Shown in pieces: positions 35,667-44,449 of a stretch of 64,000 nucleotides of DNA. The number at the start of each line of letters is the position of its first letter. Positions within the stretch are counted from its first letter, which is position 1. A program made the translations under genes and the position numbers. Location: the NCBI RefSeq assembly GCF_003007675.1, contig NZ_PXNP01000083.1, positions 1 to 64,000 of the forward strand, read 5' to 3'. Below the pieces are notes generated by a model, which saw only the letters and a list, made by a program, of their open reading frames with translations, had not been told where the DNA came from and did not search any database. The stretch is from Marinobacter fuscus. Its GTDB lineage: Bacteria; Pseudomonadota; Gammaproteobacteria; Pseudomonadales; Oleiphilaceae.

Positions 35667-36482
35667 TTATTCCAGCGCCAGGTGATGTTCGCGTTCGGCC
35701 CGCACCAGAAGCTCAGCCATGGTACGAACATCAATCAGGGCACACATATGCTCCACCACCGTTCCCGCCAACCAGGGCCGCTTGCTTCGGGCCGTGCGCC
35801 AGCGCACCTGATCCGGCGCCAACGTGAATGACTGGGCTACGTCATCGCAGGCCAGGCCCCAGCGGCTGTCATCCAGACGAATCACAAAGCGATAGTTATC
35901 ACGGGCGCCCTCGGGCACCCGGCCAGCCATAATCCACTCAGCGGTATCCACCACTCTCAGATTCTGCTGCTGCCCGCGCAACATGCCCATATACCAGCGC
36001 GGGCTGCCGGGAATCGGGCGAATATCCTCTTCAATGCGGTGAATCGCTCCCAGCAATACCAGCGGTACCGCCAACTGCAGCCCTGCCACGGTGAAGATCA
36101 GGCATTCAAACGGTTCTTCAGACCAGTCCGGGCGCACCGGTGGCGTCGGGCTCGGGGTATCCGGCACCACCTCAGAGGCGGACTCTGCAACCGATACCGG
36201 AGCTGCCGCGCTGGCTGTCCGCGTTGCGGTTTCTAAACGGGGCTCAACCCTGGCTGGCTCTGGCTTTACCCGAACCGGTGCGGGCGCGGATACACCCCGA
36301 ACCCCACCTTTCACGGTCTCGGCTTTGGTCTGTGTCCTGGTCTGAACATCGACCTGCTGCTGGCTAACGGCCTGTGTGTCCTCCTGCAGCGCCGTGCTCG
36401 TGGCTGTATGCAACAGCTCATCCAGATAGCTGGCAATGGCCGCCTCCGGTGCGGCGAGCTGCGTCATTTTTGTGTCAGCCAT
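35667..36482 (-). CDS. CheW-domain protein with long N-terminal linker
   Basis: The 271-residue protein has about 115 residues of low-complexity Ala/Pro/Val/Glu-rich linker, then a CheW-like domain (FECLIFTVAGLQLAVPLVLL, IRPIPGSPRWYMGMLRGQQ, VVDTAEWIM and CDDVAQSFTL). It resembles the ParP-like/CheW-like protein encoded after parA in Pseudomonas and Vibrio chemotaxis clusters, which ties chemotaxis arrays to the ParC-like ATPase at the cell pole. That role is inference from the adjacent parA gene, which it overlaps by eight bases. Confidence 0.85.
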   Translation of the reverse strand: MADTKMTQLAAPEAAIASYLDELLHTATSTALQEDTQAVSQQQVDVQTRTQTKAETVKGGVRGVSAPAPVRVKPEPARVEPRLETATRTASAAAPVSVAESASEVVPDTPSPTPPVRPDWSEEPFECLIFTVAGLQLAVPLVLLGAIHRIEEDIRPIPGSPRWYMGMLRGQQQNLRVVDTAEWIMAGRVPEGARDNYRFVIRLDDSRWGLACDDVAQSFTLAPDQVRWRTARSKRPWLAGTVVEHMCALIDVRTMAELLVRAEREHHLALE

Positions 36483-37272
36483 GGTTCCGCCCTGTCAGGG
36501 AACCGTTGCGCCTGAGAATATCATCCAGCAGATGATCGTAAGCCCGGACACCATGGGTCTGTGCATCCAGCGCAGACGGAATCACCCCGGCCTGGCTGGC
36601 ATCCCGGAATTTGGTATCCACCGGCACGGCAAACCGCCAGAGCGTATCCTGGTAAGTTTTACGCAGAAGATTCAGGCTTTTCACCGACGCCTGTGTTCGC
36701 CGGTCGTACAGGGTGGGCACAATCATGTACGGCAGTTCGTTTTTCTGGGAGCGCATGATCATCTGCAGGGTGTGCAGCATTCGCTCAAGCCCCTTTATTG
36801 CCAGAAACTCGGTCTGGACCGGAATAACCAGAAACTGGGCCGCCGCCAGCGCATTCACCATCAGCACACCCAGAGACGGTGTGTTGTCGAGGATCACATA
36901 ATCAAAATCATCCCACAACTGGGCCAGAGCCCGAGAGACTATAAGGCCCATGCCCTCAACACCGACCATACGCCGCTCCAGGGTGGCGAGCGCGGTACTG
37001 GCTGGCAGCAGCGACAAACCGGGGCAACTGGTTTCGGTAATCAGTTGTGCCGGTAGCCCTTCCGGAACCTTGCCCTGATGCTGGAACAGGTCAAAAACAC
37101 TGTGGGCAATGGTATCCGGATCATACCCGAACCAACTGGTGAGTGAGCCATGGGGGTCAAGATCAACCACCAGCACACGCTTACCCCTGCCCGCCAACAG
37201 CCCGCCGAGGGCGACCACCGAGGTTGTTTTTCCTACGCCACCTTTCTGATTGGCTACAGCCCAGATTCGCAC
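36475..37272 (-). CDS. ParA-family ATPase of the chemotaxis cluster (ParC-like)
   Basis: The 265-residue deviant-Walker ATPase has KGGVGKTT at residues 10-17, LVVDLDPHGSLTSWFG (switch) and FDYVILDNTPSLG. It is the Soj/ParC-type ParA found next to cheW in polar-flagellate gammaproteobacteria, where it places chemotaxis arrays at the pole. The frame runs open to 37491, but the fold begins at VRIWAVANQ, so I use GTG at 37272 with GGAG nine bases upstream. A sigma-28 promoter match lies 50-77 bases before the start. Confidence 0.9.
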   Translation of the reverse strand: MRIWAVANQKGGVGKTTSVVALGGLLAGRGKRVLVVDLDPHGSLTSWFGYDPDTIAHSVFDLFQHQGKVPEGLPAQLITETSCPGLSLLPASTALATLERRMVGVEGMGLIVSRALAQLWDDFDYVILDNTPSLGVLMVNALAAAQFLVIPVQTEFLAIKGLERMLHTLQMIMRSQKNELPYMIVPTLYDRRTQASVKSLNLLRKTYQDTLWRFAVPVDTKFRDASQAGVIPSALDAQTHGVRAYDHLLDDILRRNGSLTGRNHG

Positions 37273-37322
37273 GCCAGATTCTCCGGTTACAGGTTGGCCC
37301 AATGGCCCGGCTTCTTTCCCGT

Positions 37323-37349
37323 TTAACGGCAGGAAAACCGGTATCTTGA
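37323..37349 (-). promoter_or_regulatory. Sigma-28 (FliA) promoter upstream of parA-cheW operon
   Basis: On the minus strand the site reads TCAAGATA, an 11-base spacer, then GCCGTTAA. The FliA consensus is TAAAGTTT-N11-GCCGATAA; the -10 differs at one position, the spacing is exact, and Pseudomonas sites often have TCAAG at -35. The predicted start is near 37316, 44 bases ahead of parA. Confidence 0.7.
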
Positions 37350-37462
37350 AACGGAACAGACAGTTTGCGGCAAGGATTTGCCGACTCCGCCCATAACAGA
37401 GAGTTAATACAGAAAACGTGCCAGATACCGCTGCCAGGGGATCTTTGCGGCAGAAGCAAAAA

Positions 37463-38263
37463 CTAACGCACCGCGCCCCGGATACTGGCATCCCGTGAAA
37501 TCAGCAAAACCACGCGCCGGTTTCTCCGACGCCCCTGCTCGGTGTCGTTGCGGGCAACCGGCTGGTACTGGCCATAGCCAACCGCCGCCAGACGTTCCGG
37601 CTCCACTCCCTCCATCGTAAGCATCCGTGCCACTGCAGCCGCCCTGGCCGTTGATAGCTCCCAGTTTGAGGGGAACCGACTGGTACGAATGGGCTGATTA
37701 TCGGTGAAGCCCTCAACCTTGACCGCATTATCTTTGCCCCGCAACACACCGGCAATCTTTTCAATCACCTCAAATGAATCGTAGTGAGGCTCGGCATCTC
37801 CGCTGCCGAACAACATACTGTTTGGCAGGTTAAGCTCGATCCACTGGTTGCTGGTTTCAAGGCTGACCACACCCTGGCTGATAAGCTGATCAAATTCCAG
37901 GGCAAGCTGATTCGCCATACTTTGCAGTGCTTCGGTTCGGGCGGCCGACTCGGCCTCTGCGTCGATATCAGACTGCGTCGGCTGCGGCACCTCGGCCACC
38001 GGTGGCGGAATAACGTCTTGCGGGCGTTGCTCTGGGACAACCGGCGGCTGCTCTCCCACCACGACAGGCTGTACCGAGCGTTGAGGCGCATTGAACACAC
38101 CGGTAAAGGTGTCCGACAGCACCTTGTACTTGCCCTCGTTGACCGACGACACCGAATACATCACCACAAAAAAGGCAAACAACAGAGTGATGAAATCCGC
38201 ATAGGAGATCAGCCAGCGTTCCTTATTGTGGGTACTTTCAGGGGAGATTTTGCGCCTGCGCAT
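37463..38263 (-). CDS. motD: Flagellar motor stator protein MotD (MotB family)
   Basis: The 266-residue stator subunit has one transmembrane helix (about residues 18-38) containing YADFITLLFAFFVVMYS with the proton-accepting Asp23, a Pro-rich linker and plug, and an OmpA-like peptidoglycan-binding domain at 140-260 (VEGFTDNQPIRTSRFPSNW, then LSTARAAAV). It is paired with motC and lies 18 bases after it. Position at the end of a cheYZAB-motCD string fits the MotCD stator of Pseudomonas rather than MotAB. Confidence 0.93.
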   Translation of the reverse strand: MRRRKISPESTHNKERWLISYADFITLLFAFFVVMYSVSSVNEGKYKVLSDTFTGVFNAPQRSVQPVVVGEQPPVVPEQRPQDVIPPPVAEVPQPTQSDIDAEAESAARTEALQSMANQLALEFDQLISQGVVSLETSNQWIELNLPNSMLFGSGDAEPHYDSFEVIEKIAGVLRGKDNAVKVEGFTDNQPIRTSRFPSNWELSTARAAAVARMLTMEGVEPERLAAVGYGQYQPVARNDTEQGRRRNRRVVLLISRDASIRGAVR

Positions 38264-38281
38264 AGTAGGCCCTTGCCTGCA

Positions 38282-39022
38282 TTACTGCAGGAATCCACGC
38301 AATTTGAGCTCGATGGATTTCGGGTTTTCGCCCTCGGCAATGGCGATAATGCCATCGATCATCATGTCTTCGTATCTGGTTCGCTCCTGCACGATGCCCC
38401 GGAGTTTATTTGCCACCGGAAAGAACAGCAGGTTTGCCAGTGCCACACCGTAGATGGTCGCCACAAAGGCGGTCGCAATACCCCCACCCAGAGACTGGGG
38501 ATCCTCAAGGTTGGTCATTACCTGAATCAACCCCATAACCGCGCCGATAATGCCGATGGTGGGCGAATACCCGCCCATGGCCTCATACACCCGGGCGGAA
38601 TCCAGATCCCGCTGTTCGCGGGTTTCCAGATCCACCTCCATGATACTGCGGATGGCTTCCGGCTCGGCACCATCCACCAGCAGCTGTAAGCCCTTGCGGG
38701 CAAAGCGCTCCGGCTCCTTTTCAGCCAGGCCTTCAAGCCCCAGCAGCCCCTGCTTGCGGGCCTTGACGCTCCAGTCGATCACTTTACCGATACCATCTTC
38801 CAGCGAGATATAGGGCGGCAGGAACACCCAGCGAGCCTGATTGAACGCCCGCTTTAGCATGGGCCATGAGGTCTGAAGGATGGTGGCGGCAAGGGTTCCC
38901 CCGATCACAATCAGTGCCGCGGGCCCGTTGAACAGGGAACTCACGGCTCCGCCCTCAAGAAGGTTTCCACCCAGTATGGCGACGAACGCCAGAATGATTC
39001 CGAGCAGGCTCAGAATATCCAT
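38282..39022 (-). CDS. motC: Flagellar motor stator protein MotC (MotA family)
   Basis: The 246-residue MotA-family protein has four membrane helices: two near the N-terminus and two at about 145-215, with the conserved GIIGAVMGLIQVM and IATAFVATIYGVALANLLFFP. A cytoplasmic loop between them carries charged residues for FliG contact (ARKQGLLGLEGLAEKEPERF). With MotD it forms the H+-driven torque unit. Its ATG overlaps the cheB stop by one base. Confidence 0.94.
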   Translation of the reverse strand: MDILSLLGIILAFVAILGGNLLEGGAVSSLFNGPAALIVIGGTLAATILQTSWPMLKRAFNQARWVFLPPYISLEDGIGKVIDWSVKARKQGLLGLEGLAEKEPERFARKGLQLLVDGAEPEAIRSIMEVDLETREQRDLDSARVYEAMGGYSPTIGIIGAVMGLIQVMTNLEDPQSLGGGIATAFVATIYGVALANLLFFPVANKLRGIVQERTRYEDMMIDGIIAIAEGENPKSIELKLRGFLQ

Positions 39023-40182
39023 TAATGGGCGCCCTCGATCAGGCGCGGCCCGACTTCTTCCAGCGGCAGAATCTCGTCACTCAGCCCTGCCCGGGCAACG
39101 GCCATGGGCATACCATAGATCACTGAGGTCTTCTCATCCTGGGACCAGACCACCGAGCCAGACTGCTTCATCAGGCGGCAGCCCTCCTTGCCGTCTGCCC
39201 CCATGCCGGTGAGGATCACGCCGAGGGTCTTACCGGGAAAGCTGCGGGCCAGAGAGCCGAACGTTACATCAACACAGGGTTTATAGTTGAGCCTGTCGTC
39301 TCCGGGCAGAATGCGCACACGGGCCTGGCCGCCGCGGTTTTCCACCATCATCTGTTTGCCTCCCGGCGCAAGCAGTGCCAACCCCGGGCGCAACACGTCG
39401 CCGTCCTCAGCCTGCCGAACTTCAATCCGGCACAGTTTGTTCAGGCGCTCGGCAAAAGCCGGTGTGAAACTGGCAGGCATATGCTGAACCAGCACAATGG
39501 GCGAGGGAAACGACGCTGGCAAGGTCGTCAGCACTTTTTGCAAGGCCACCGGACCGCCGGTGGACGTGCCTATGCCAACCACACTGTAATGCCTGGCGGC
39601 CGTTTTTCTTGACGGTTTACGGACAGGTTCCGCCGCGGGTTCCCGGCGGGCCTCCGGCGCCAACGGCCGTGCCGGGCGGACTGCCGCCCCCCCGGCGGAA
39701 CCGGGGCGTTCCGGCGGTGACGTTCTTGGCCTGGGCACCGGTGGCGATGTTCGGGTAACCGGCGCAGAAGACCTGGCGCCGGGGCGGCTGCCAGCAACAT
39801 CCAGAATGCGCTGAATCAGAATTTTCTGAAGTTCGCTGGTATCCCTCGCAATTTCCTCGAAATTCTTCGGCAGAAAATCCACCGCGCCAGCTTCCAGCGC
39901 ATCCAGCGTCACCCGCGCACCTTCATAAGTCAGCGAGGAAAACATTAACACCGGCGTCGGATTGCTGCGCATGATCTCCCGTACGGCCGAAATCCCGTCC
40001 ATCACGGGCATTTCATAATCCATGGTGATGACGTCCGGACGAAGCCTGGCGGCCAGTTCAACACCCTCCCGGCCATTCGTGGCCGCACCCACAACCTTGA
40101 TCTGGCCGGAGGCCGTCAGAATCTCCGTCAACCGTTTGCGAAAGAAACCTGAATCGTCTACGACCAGGACAGATACCGTCAT
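39022..40182 (-). CDS. cheB: Chemotaxis methylesterase/deamidase CheB
   Basis: The 386-residue protein has an N-terminal receiver with phospho-accepting Asp55 in VITMDYEMPVMDG, a Pro/Arg-rich linker (about 145-195) and a C-terminal methylesterase. The esterase's catalytic serine is in GIGTSTGGP near residue 203-211, with the histidine in VLVQHMPASFT and the aspartate in GVILTGMGADG. It removes receptor methyl groups in adaptation. No cheR lies in the window. AGGAG precedes ATG. Confidence 0.95.
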   Translation of the reverse strand: MTVSVLVVDDSGFFRKRLTEILTASGQIKVVGAATNGREGVELAARLRPDVITMDYEMPVMDGISAVREIMRSNPTPVLMFSSLTYEGARVTLDALEAGAVDFLPKNFEEIARDTSELQKILIQRILDVAGSRPGARSSAPVTRTSPPVPRPRTSPPERPGSAGGAAVRPARPLAPEARREPAAEPVRKPSRKTAARHYSVVGIGTSTGGPVALQKVLTTLPASFPSPIVLVQHMPASFTPAFAERLNKLCRIEVRQAEDGDVLRPGLALLAPGGKQMMVENRGGQARVRILPGDDRLNYKPCVDVTFGSLARSFPGKTLGVILTGMGADGKEGCRLMKQSGSVVWSQDEKTSVIYGMPMAVARAGLSDEILPLEEVGPRLIEGAH

Positions 40183-40266
40183 CCATTTCTCCTGAAAATC
40201 CCGGCAAGTGCTGCCCAGGAACCTGCGCGCCTGAAAGTCACACCACGATTGGTAACGCGCAGGCGC

Positions 40267-42363
40267 CTAGCCGTAGTGCTGCAACAGACTGGGCACGTCT
40301 ATAATCAATGCGATACGTCCGTCGCCGGTAATCGTGGCGCCAGCCATACCCGGCGTTCCCTGCAAAGCCCGCCCTAGCGGTTTGATAACCACTTCTTCCT
40401 GACCAACCAGCTGATCCACCACGAAACCAACCTGCTTGGTGCCCATGGCCACAATCACCACATGCGCATTCTCGGGTTCTGCCTGACCGGCAGCACCGTG
40501 CACCAGCCAGCGTTTGATGTGGAACAGGGGGAAGACCTTTTCGCGCACGACAACGCATTCCTTGCCATCGACAATGTTGGTTTTGGTGAGGTCAAGGTGG
40601 AAGATTTCCACCACGTTGACCAGTGGTAGCGCAAAGGACTGATCGCCCAGCATGATCATCAGCGTTGGCATAATGGCAAGCGTAAGCGGAACCTTGATGA
40701 TAATGCTGGTGCCCTTGCCCTTCTCGGACACGATGTTGATCTGCCCGTTAAGCTGTCCGATACGGGTCTTCACCACATCCATGCCCACACCCCGGCCGGA
40801 CACATCAGAAATCTGCTCTTTGGTGGAGAAACCCGCTGCAAAAATGAGGTTATAGCATTCGTTGTCGGTCAGGCGATCGGCCGCATCCTGCTCAAACAAC
40901 CCCTTCTCGACGGCTTTACGCCGGAGCACATTGGCATCCATACCGGCACCGTCATCGGCAATGGACAGCAGGATATGGTCGCCTTCCTGTTCCGCAGACA
41001 GAGTCACCGTGCCCGCCCTTGGCTTACCGGCTTGCTCGCGCACATCCGGCGCTTCAACACCATGGTCAACTGAGTTCCGCACCAGGTGAACCAGCGGATC
41101 AGACAGTGCCTCGACCAGGTTCTTGTCCAGGTCGGTGTCCTCACCGTGCATCACCAGATTGACTTCTTTTTTCATGTTGCGTGCGAGATCCCGGACTACC
41201 CGGGGGAAGCGGCCGAATACCTTTTTAATTGGCTGCATACGCGTTTGCATAACGGCCGACTGAAGATCGGTGGTCACCACATCCAGGTTGGCCACCGCCT
41301 TGTGCATATGCTCGTCTTCGCTTTCGGACCCCAGACGCTGCAGCCGGTTTCGCACCAGCACCAGTTCACCCACCATGTTCATGATGTCGTCCAGGCGCTT
41401 GGTATCTACCCGCACCGTTGTTTCGCCAGCCGGTGTAGCCTCACGCGCTGCCGCGGCGGGTTTGGCGGGTTCCCTGGCCGGTACGGGTGCTGGCTTTTTA
41501 CTTTCCTCAGGCACCGGCTTTTTAGTCTTTTCAGGCTGTTCAACTTTTTTAGCGGGGGCAGCAGGCGCGGCATCTGCTGCTGCCGCGCTGGGGCTACCAC
41601 CCTTGCCGTGAAGTTCATCGAGCAGGCTTTCAAATTCATCGTCGGAAATCAGGTCGGACGAGCCTCCGGACGGGCTCGCCGGCGCCTGCTCCGGCGTGTC
41701 AGTCGCACCGGAAAACTGCCCTTTGCCGTGCAACTGATCCAGCAACGCCTCGAACTCATCGTCAGTGATGTCATCACCACCAGCCGCCGCCACAGCTGCG
41801 GTGTCAGGTTCGCCCGCGGGCACCGGTGCTGCTTCAGGCGCACCCTGGCCATCCGCCAGGGCATCAAGCAGGCGCTCGAACTCTTCGTCGGTAATATCGC
41901 CCTGGTCTTCCTGGCCCGCATTGCTGGCCGCAGGCTCAGGTTCCGGAGCGGGCTCTGCCGCCGCTGTCTCGCTTTCCGGGCGAGCAAGCTGATCGAGGGC
42001 TTCAATCAGGGTATCGGGGGCCGGTGTCGGCTCTTCCCGGTTACGCACCTGATCGAACATGGCATTCACGTTGTCCAGCGCTTCGAGCACCACATCCATC
42101 AGCTCCGCAGTCACCTGGCGCTTGTGATTGCGAAGGGTATCGAACACGTTTTCCGCGGAATGGCAGCAATTGACAAGAGCTTCAAGCTGTAAGAAGCCTG
42201 CGCCGCCCTTTACCGTGTGGAAACCGCGGAAAATGGCATTCAGAAGATCGCTGTCGTCGGGGTGCTGCTCAAGATCCACCAACTGTTCTGACAATTTTTC
42301 CAGAATCTCGCCAGCTTCAATAAGGAAGTCTTGCAGGATCTCTTCGTCGGCATCGAACGCCAT
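40267..42363 (-). CDS. cheA: Chemotaxis histidine kinase CheA
   Basis: The 698-residue kinase has a P1 domain with phosphorylated His49 (FHTVKGGAGF), dimerisation and ATPase domains (LVHLVRNSVDHGVE; DDGAGMD; GRGVGMDVVKTRIGQLNG) and a CheW-like P5 domain. The 200-residue linker between P1 and P3 has no folded P2 domain. Instead it holds three spaced copies of a short acidic/hydrophobic motif, D[IL][TS]D[DE]EFE[RAS]LLD[AQE]L, near residues 156-169, 198-211 and 238-251. It lies upstream of cheB. Confidence 0.96.
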   Translation of the reverse strand: MAFDADEEILQDFLIEAGEILEKLSEQLVDLEQHPDDSDLLNAIFRGFHTVKGGAGFLQLEALVNCCHSAENVFDTLRNHKRQVTAELMDVVLEALDNVNAMFDQVRNREEPTPAPDTLIEALDQLARPESETAAAEPAPEPEPAASNAGQEDQGDITDEEFERLLDALADGQGAPEAAPVPAGEPDTAAVAAAGGDDITDDEFEALLDQLHGKGQFSGATDTPEQAPASPSGGSSDLISDDEFESLLDELHGKGGSPSAAAADAAPAAPAKKVEQPEKTKKPVPEESKKPAPVPAREPAKPAAAAREATPAGETTVRVDTKRLDDIMNMVGELVLVRNRLQRLGSESEDEHMHKAVANLDVVTTDLQSAVMQTRMQPIKKVFGRFPRVVRDLARNMKKEVNLVMHGEDTDLDKNLVEALSDPLVHLVRNSVDHGVEAPDVREQAGKPRAGTVTLSAEQEGDHILLSIADDGAGMDANVLRRKAVEKGLFEQDAADRLTDNECYNLIFAAGFSTKEQISDVSGRGVGMDVVKTRIGQLNGQINIVSEKGKGTSIIIKVPLTLAIMPTLMIMLGDQSFALPLVNVVEIFHLDLTKTNIVDGKECVVVREKVFPLFHIKRWLVHGAAGQAEPENAHVVIVAMGTKQVGFVVDQLVGQEEVVIKPLGRALQGTPGMAGATITGDGRIALIIDVPSLLQHYG

Positions 42364-42389
42364 GCGTTTTCCTCTTTACGATCAGAATC

Positions 42390-43175
42390 TCAGAATCCGA
42401 GACTGGACAGCAGGTCATCTACGTCGTCCTGCCCCGAAACAACATCTTCCCGCCGATCGGCATTGATCTGGGGGCCTACCCCTTTTTCGGCCGACTCTTC
42501 TTTTTCTTCAATCTGATGTACAGTTCCGGTCAGCTGATCGACATTGCCCGCCATCACCACCAGGCTCAGCAGGTTGTCCTCAACTTCGTTCACCAGTGCC
42601 GTAACCTTCTGGATTACCTGGCCGGTCAGATCCTGAAAATCCTGGGCAATCAGTATCTCGGACAGGTTCTGGTACAGGCTGTCGGAATCACTGGACAGAC
42701 TGTTGAAAAAGGTATCGATACGCCCGTACAGCTCGCGAAACTCTGCCGGTTCCATTTCCCGTCGGCGCAGCCGCTGCCATTCGTCCCGCAGCGCCACGGC
42801 TTCGTCTCTCATGGCATGGGCCATCGGCATACTCTCTTCCACCAGGTCCATGGTTCGGTTGGCGGCCTGACCGGTCATCTGAACAACGTAAGACAAGCGA
42901 TCGGAAGCATCGGTCATTTTCGACAGAACTTCTTTCTGTTCCGCACTGGTGGGGTCAATCTGGAAGTTCCGGATCGCTTCGTGCAGGCTACGGGTCAGGC
43001 GCCCTACCTCACGATACAGACTCTGATCCCTAACCTCGCTCAATTCATTGATCAGTGTCATCGCCCGAACATAATCACCCGCATTCACACTATCGGCGAG
43101 CTCGGAGGTCTGTTGCGCCAGCTTGGCTGTCACCTCCTGATCGAGGCCCTGCTGAATTCTCTCGTTATCACTCAT
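42390..43175 (-). CDS. cheZ: CheY-P phosphatase CheZ
   Basis: The 261-residue helical-bundle phosphatase has the catalytic block ILIAQDFQDLTGQVIQKV near residues 170-187, whose glutamine attacks CheY-P. Its extreme C-terminal peptide DDVDDLLSSLGF is the CheY-binding tail. It lies 21 bases after cheY and 26 before cheA. Confidence 0.95.
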   Translation of the reverse strand: MSDNERIQQGLDQEVTAKLAQQTSELADSVNAGDYVRAMTLINELSEVRDQSLYREVGRLTRSLHEAIRNFQIDPTSAEQKEVLSKMTDASDRLSYVVQMTGQAANRTMDLVEESMPMAHAMRDEAVALRDEWQRLRRREMEPAEFRELYGRIDTFFNSLSSDSDSLYQNLSEILIAQDFQDLTGQVIQKVTALVNEVEDNLLSLVVMAGNVDQLTGTVHQIEEKEESAEKGVGPQINADRREDVVSGQDDVDDLLSSLGF

Positions 43176-43196
43176 GGCGAGCCATCCGACCTCTGG

Positions 43197-43580
43197 TTAC
43201 TGGATTCGTTCGAAAATTTTCTCGATCTTTTCCTTAAGTACCGCGGCGGTAAAAGGCTTGACCACGTAACCGTTAACACCGGCCTGTGCTGCTGCCACAA
43301 TCTGATCACGCTTGGCCTCTGCAGTCACCATCAGAACCGGCAGATTTTTCAGGTTTTCATCGGCACGGACGGCTTTGAGCAGGTCGAAACCGGACATGCC
43401 GGGCATGTTCCAGTCGGTAACGAGGAAGTCGTATTTACCACTTCGAAGCATGGGCAGCGCCGTATTGCCATCGTCGGCTTCGTCGGTATTGGTGAACCCA
43501 AGATCCCGCAACAGGTTCTTGATGATTCGTCGCATCGTGGAGAAGTCGTCCACGATCAGAATTCTCATGTTCTTGTCCAA
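43197..43580 (-). CDS. cheY: Chemotaxis response regulator CheY
   Basis: The 127-residue single receiver domain has the acidic pair in [12 protein letters not shown], phospho-acceptor Asp56 ([12 protein letters not shown]), the Thr/Ala switch position in MVTAEAKR and the lysine in VVKPFTAA. It binds the FliM N-terminus when phosphorylated. TTG at 43580 has GGAGG five bases upstream; ATG at 43568 gives the usual MRILIVDD start but lacks a well-placed site, so the TTG start is preferred with reserve. Confidence 0.95.
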   Translation of the reverse strand: MDKNMRILIVDDFSTMRRIIKNLLRDLGFTNTDEADDGNTALPMLRSGKYDFLVTDWNMPGMSGFDLLKAVRADENLKNLPVLMVTAEAKRDQIVAAAQAGVNGYVVKPFTAAVLKEKIEKIFERIQ

Positions 43581-43674
43581 TGGGACCTCCAGTCAGTAAC
43601 ACCCGGACTCTAATCGATCTTTTTTGAAAGGTTAGCAGGCCGATACTTTAATGGTTAATTGTGTGACATACGAG

Positions 43675-44418
43675 TCAGGATTTGTGTGCATCCCGCCAAT
43701 CCGATAACCGGCCTCTCAACCGCAATGCGGCCTGGCTATGAATCTGGCTAACCCGGCTCTCGCTCACGCCCAGCACAGCGCCAATTTCCTTCAGGTTGAG
43801 TTCTTCCTGATAGTACAGGCTGAGCACCAGCTTTTCCCGCTCCGGCAGTGCCTCAATGGCTTCCGCCAGACTGCGCTGGAAGGCGCCCGAGGTAATGCCG
43901 TCCAAAGGGTTATCACTGGCCTCTGCTTCCTCTAACGGCAGTTCTCCGGTTTCGTTTAGCTCATCCAGGCTGAACAATCGCCCACTGCTGGCGTCGGCCA
44001 GGGAGGCATGGTAGTCCTCCAGTGAAACGCCCAACTCCTCTGCCACTTCCGCATCCTGGGCTTCACGGCCACTGCGGTCTTCAACCTGCTTGATGGCGGC
44101 GGCAATCCTGCGGGAATTCCGGTGTACCGAGCGGGGCACCCAGTCGCCCTTACGGATCTCGTCTACCATGGCACCACGAATACGGATGCCTGCGTAGGTT
44201 TCAAAGGTCGCGCCTTTGCCCGAGGCATAGCGTTGCGCCGCTTCCAGCAAACCGATCATGCCCGCCTGAATAAGATCCTCAAGCTGAACCGAGGCGGGTA
44301 GGCGGGCCATCAGGTGCAGTGCAATTTTCTTGACCAGCGGCGCATGCTCCTCAATGAGCAAGGAAGGGTTGCGGCTACCGGCCTGATGATAGATTCCCAG
44401 ATTATTCGCCAATGTCAT
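43675..44418 (-). CDS. fliA: Flagellar sigma factor FliA (sigma-28)
   Basis: The 247-residue sigma-28 has region 2 (IQAGMIGLLEAAQRYASGKG then YAGIRIRGAMVDEIRKGDW), region 3 (DAEVAEELGVSLEDYHASL) and region 4 (LSLYYQEELNLKEIGAVLGVSESRVSQIHSQA). It directs late flagellar and chemotaxis genes; a matching promoter was found ahead of parA. It lies 31 bases after fleN. Confidence 0.96.
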   Translation of the reverse strand: MTLANNLGIYHQAGSRNPSLLIEEHAPLVKKIALHLMARLPASVQLEDLIQAGMIGLLEAAQRYASGKGATFETYAGIRIRGAMVDEIRKGDWVPRSVHRNSRRIAAAIKQVEDRSGREAQDAEVAEELGVSLEDYHASLADASSGRLFSLDELNETGELPLEEAEASDNPLDGITSGAFQRSLAEAIEALPEREKLVLSLYYQEELNLKEIGAVLGVSESRVSQIHSQAALRLRGRLSDWRDAHKS

Positions 44419-44449
44419 GCATCCGATGTCTTGTAGGGCTGAATCAAGA

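Noticed and set aside
37408-37423. TGGCACG-TTTT-CTGTA on the minus strand ahead of parA, a possible sigma-54 site
   Set aside because: The -24 block is perfect but the -12 block lacks the essential GC; the nearby sigma-28 match is better.
41086-42192. Plus-strand open frame (368 codons) opposite cheA
   Set aside because: Composition is a reverse reading of the Ala/Pro/Glu-rich CheA linker; the Arg/Cys/His-rich product looks non-coding.
43639-43645. GCCGATA between fliA and cheY, similar to a sigma-28 -10 box
   Set aside because: It is on the plus strand, facing into fliA, and no TAAAG-type -35 lies at the right distance.
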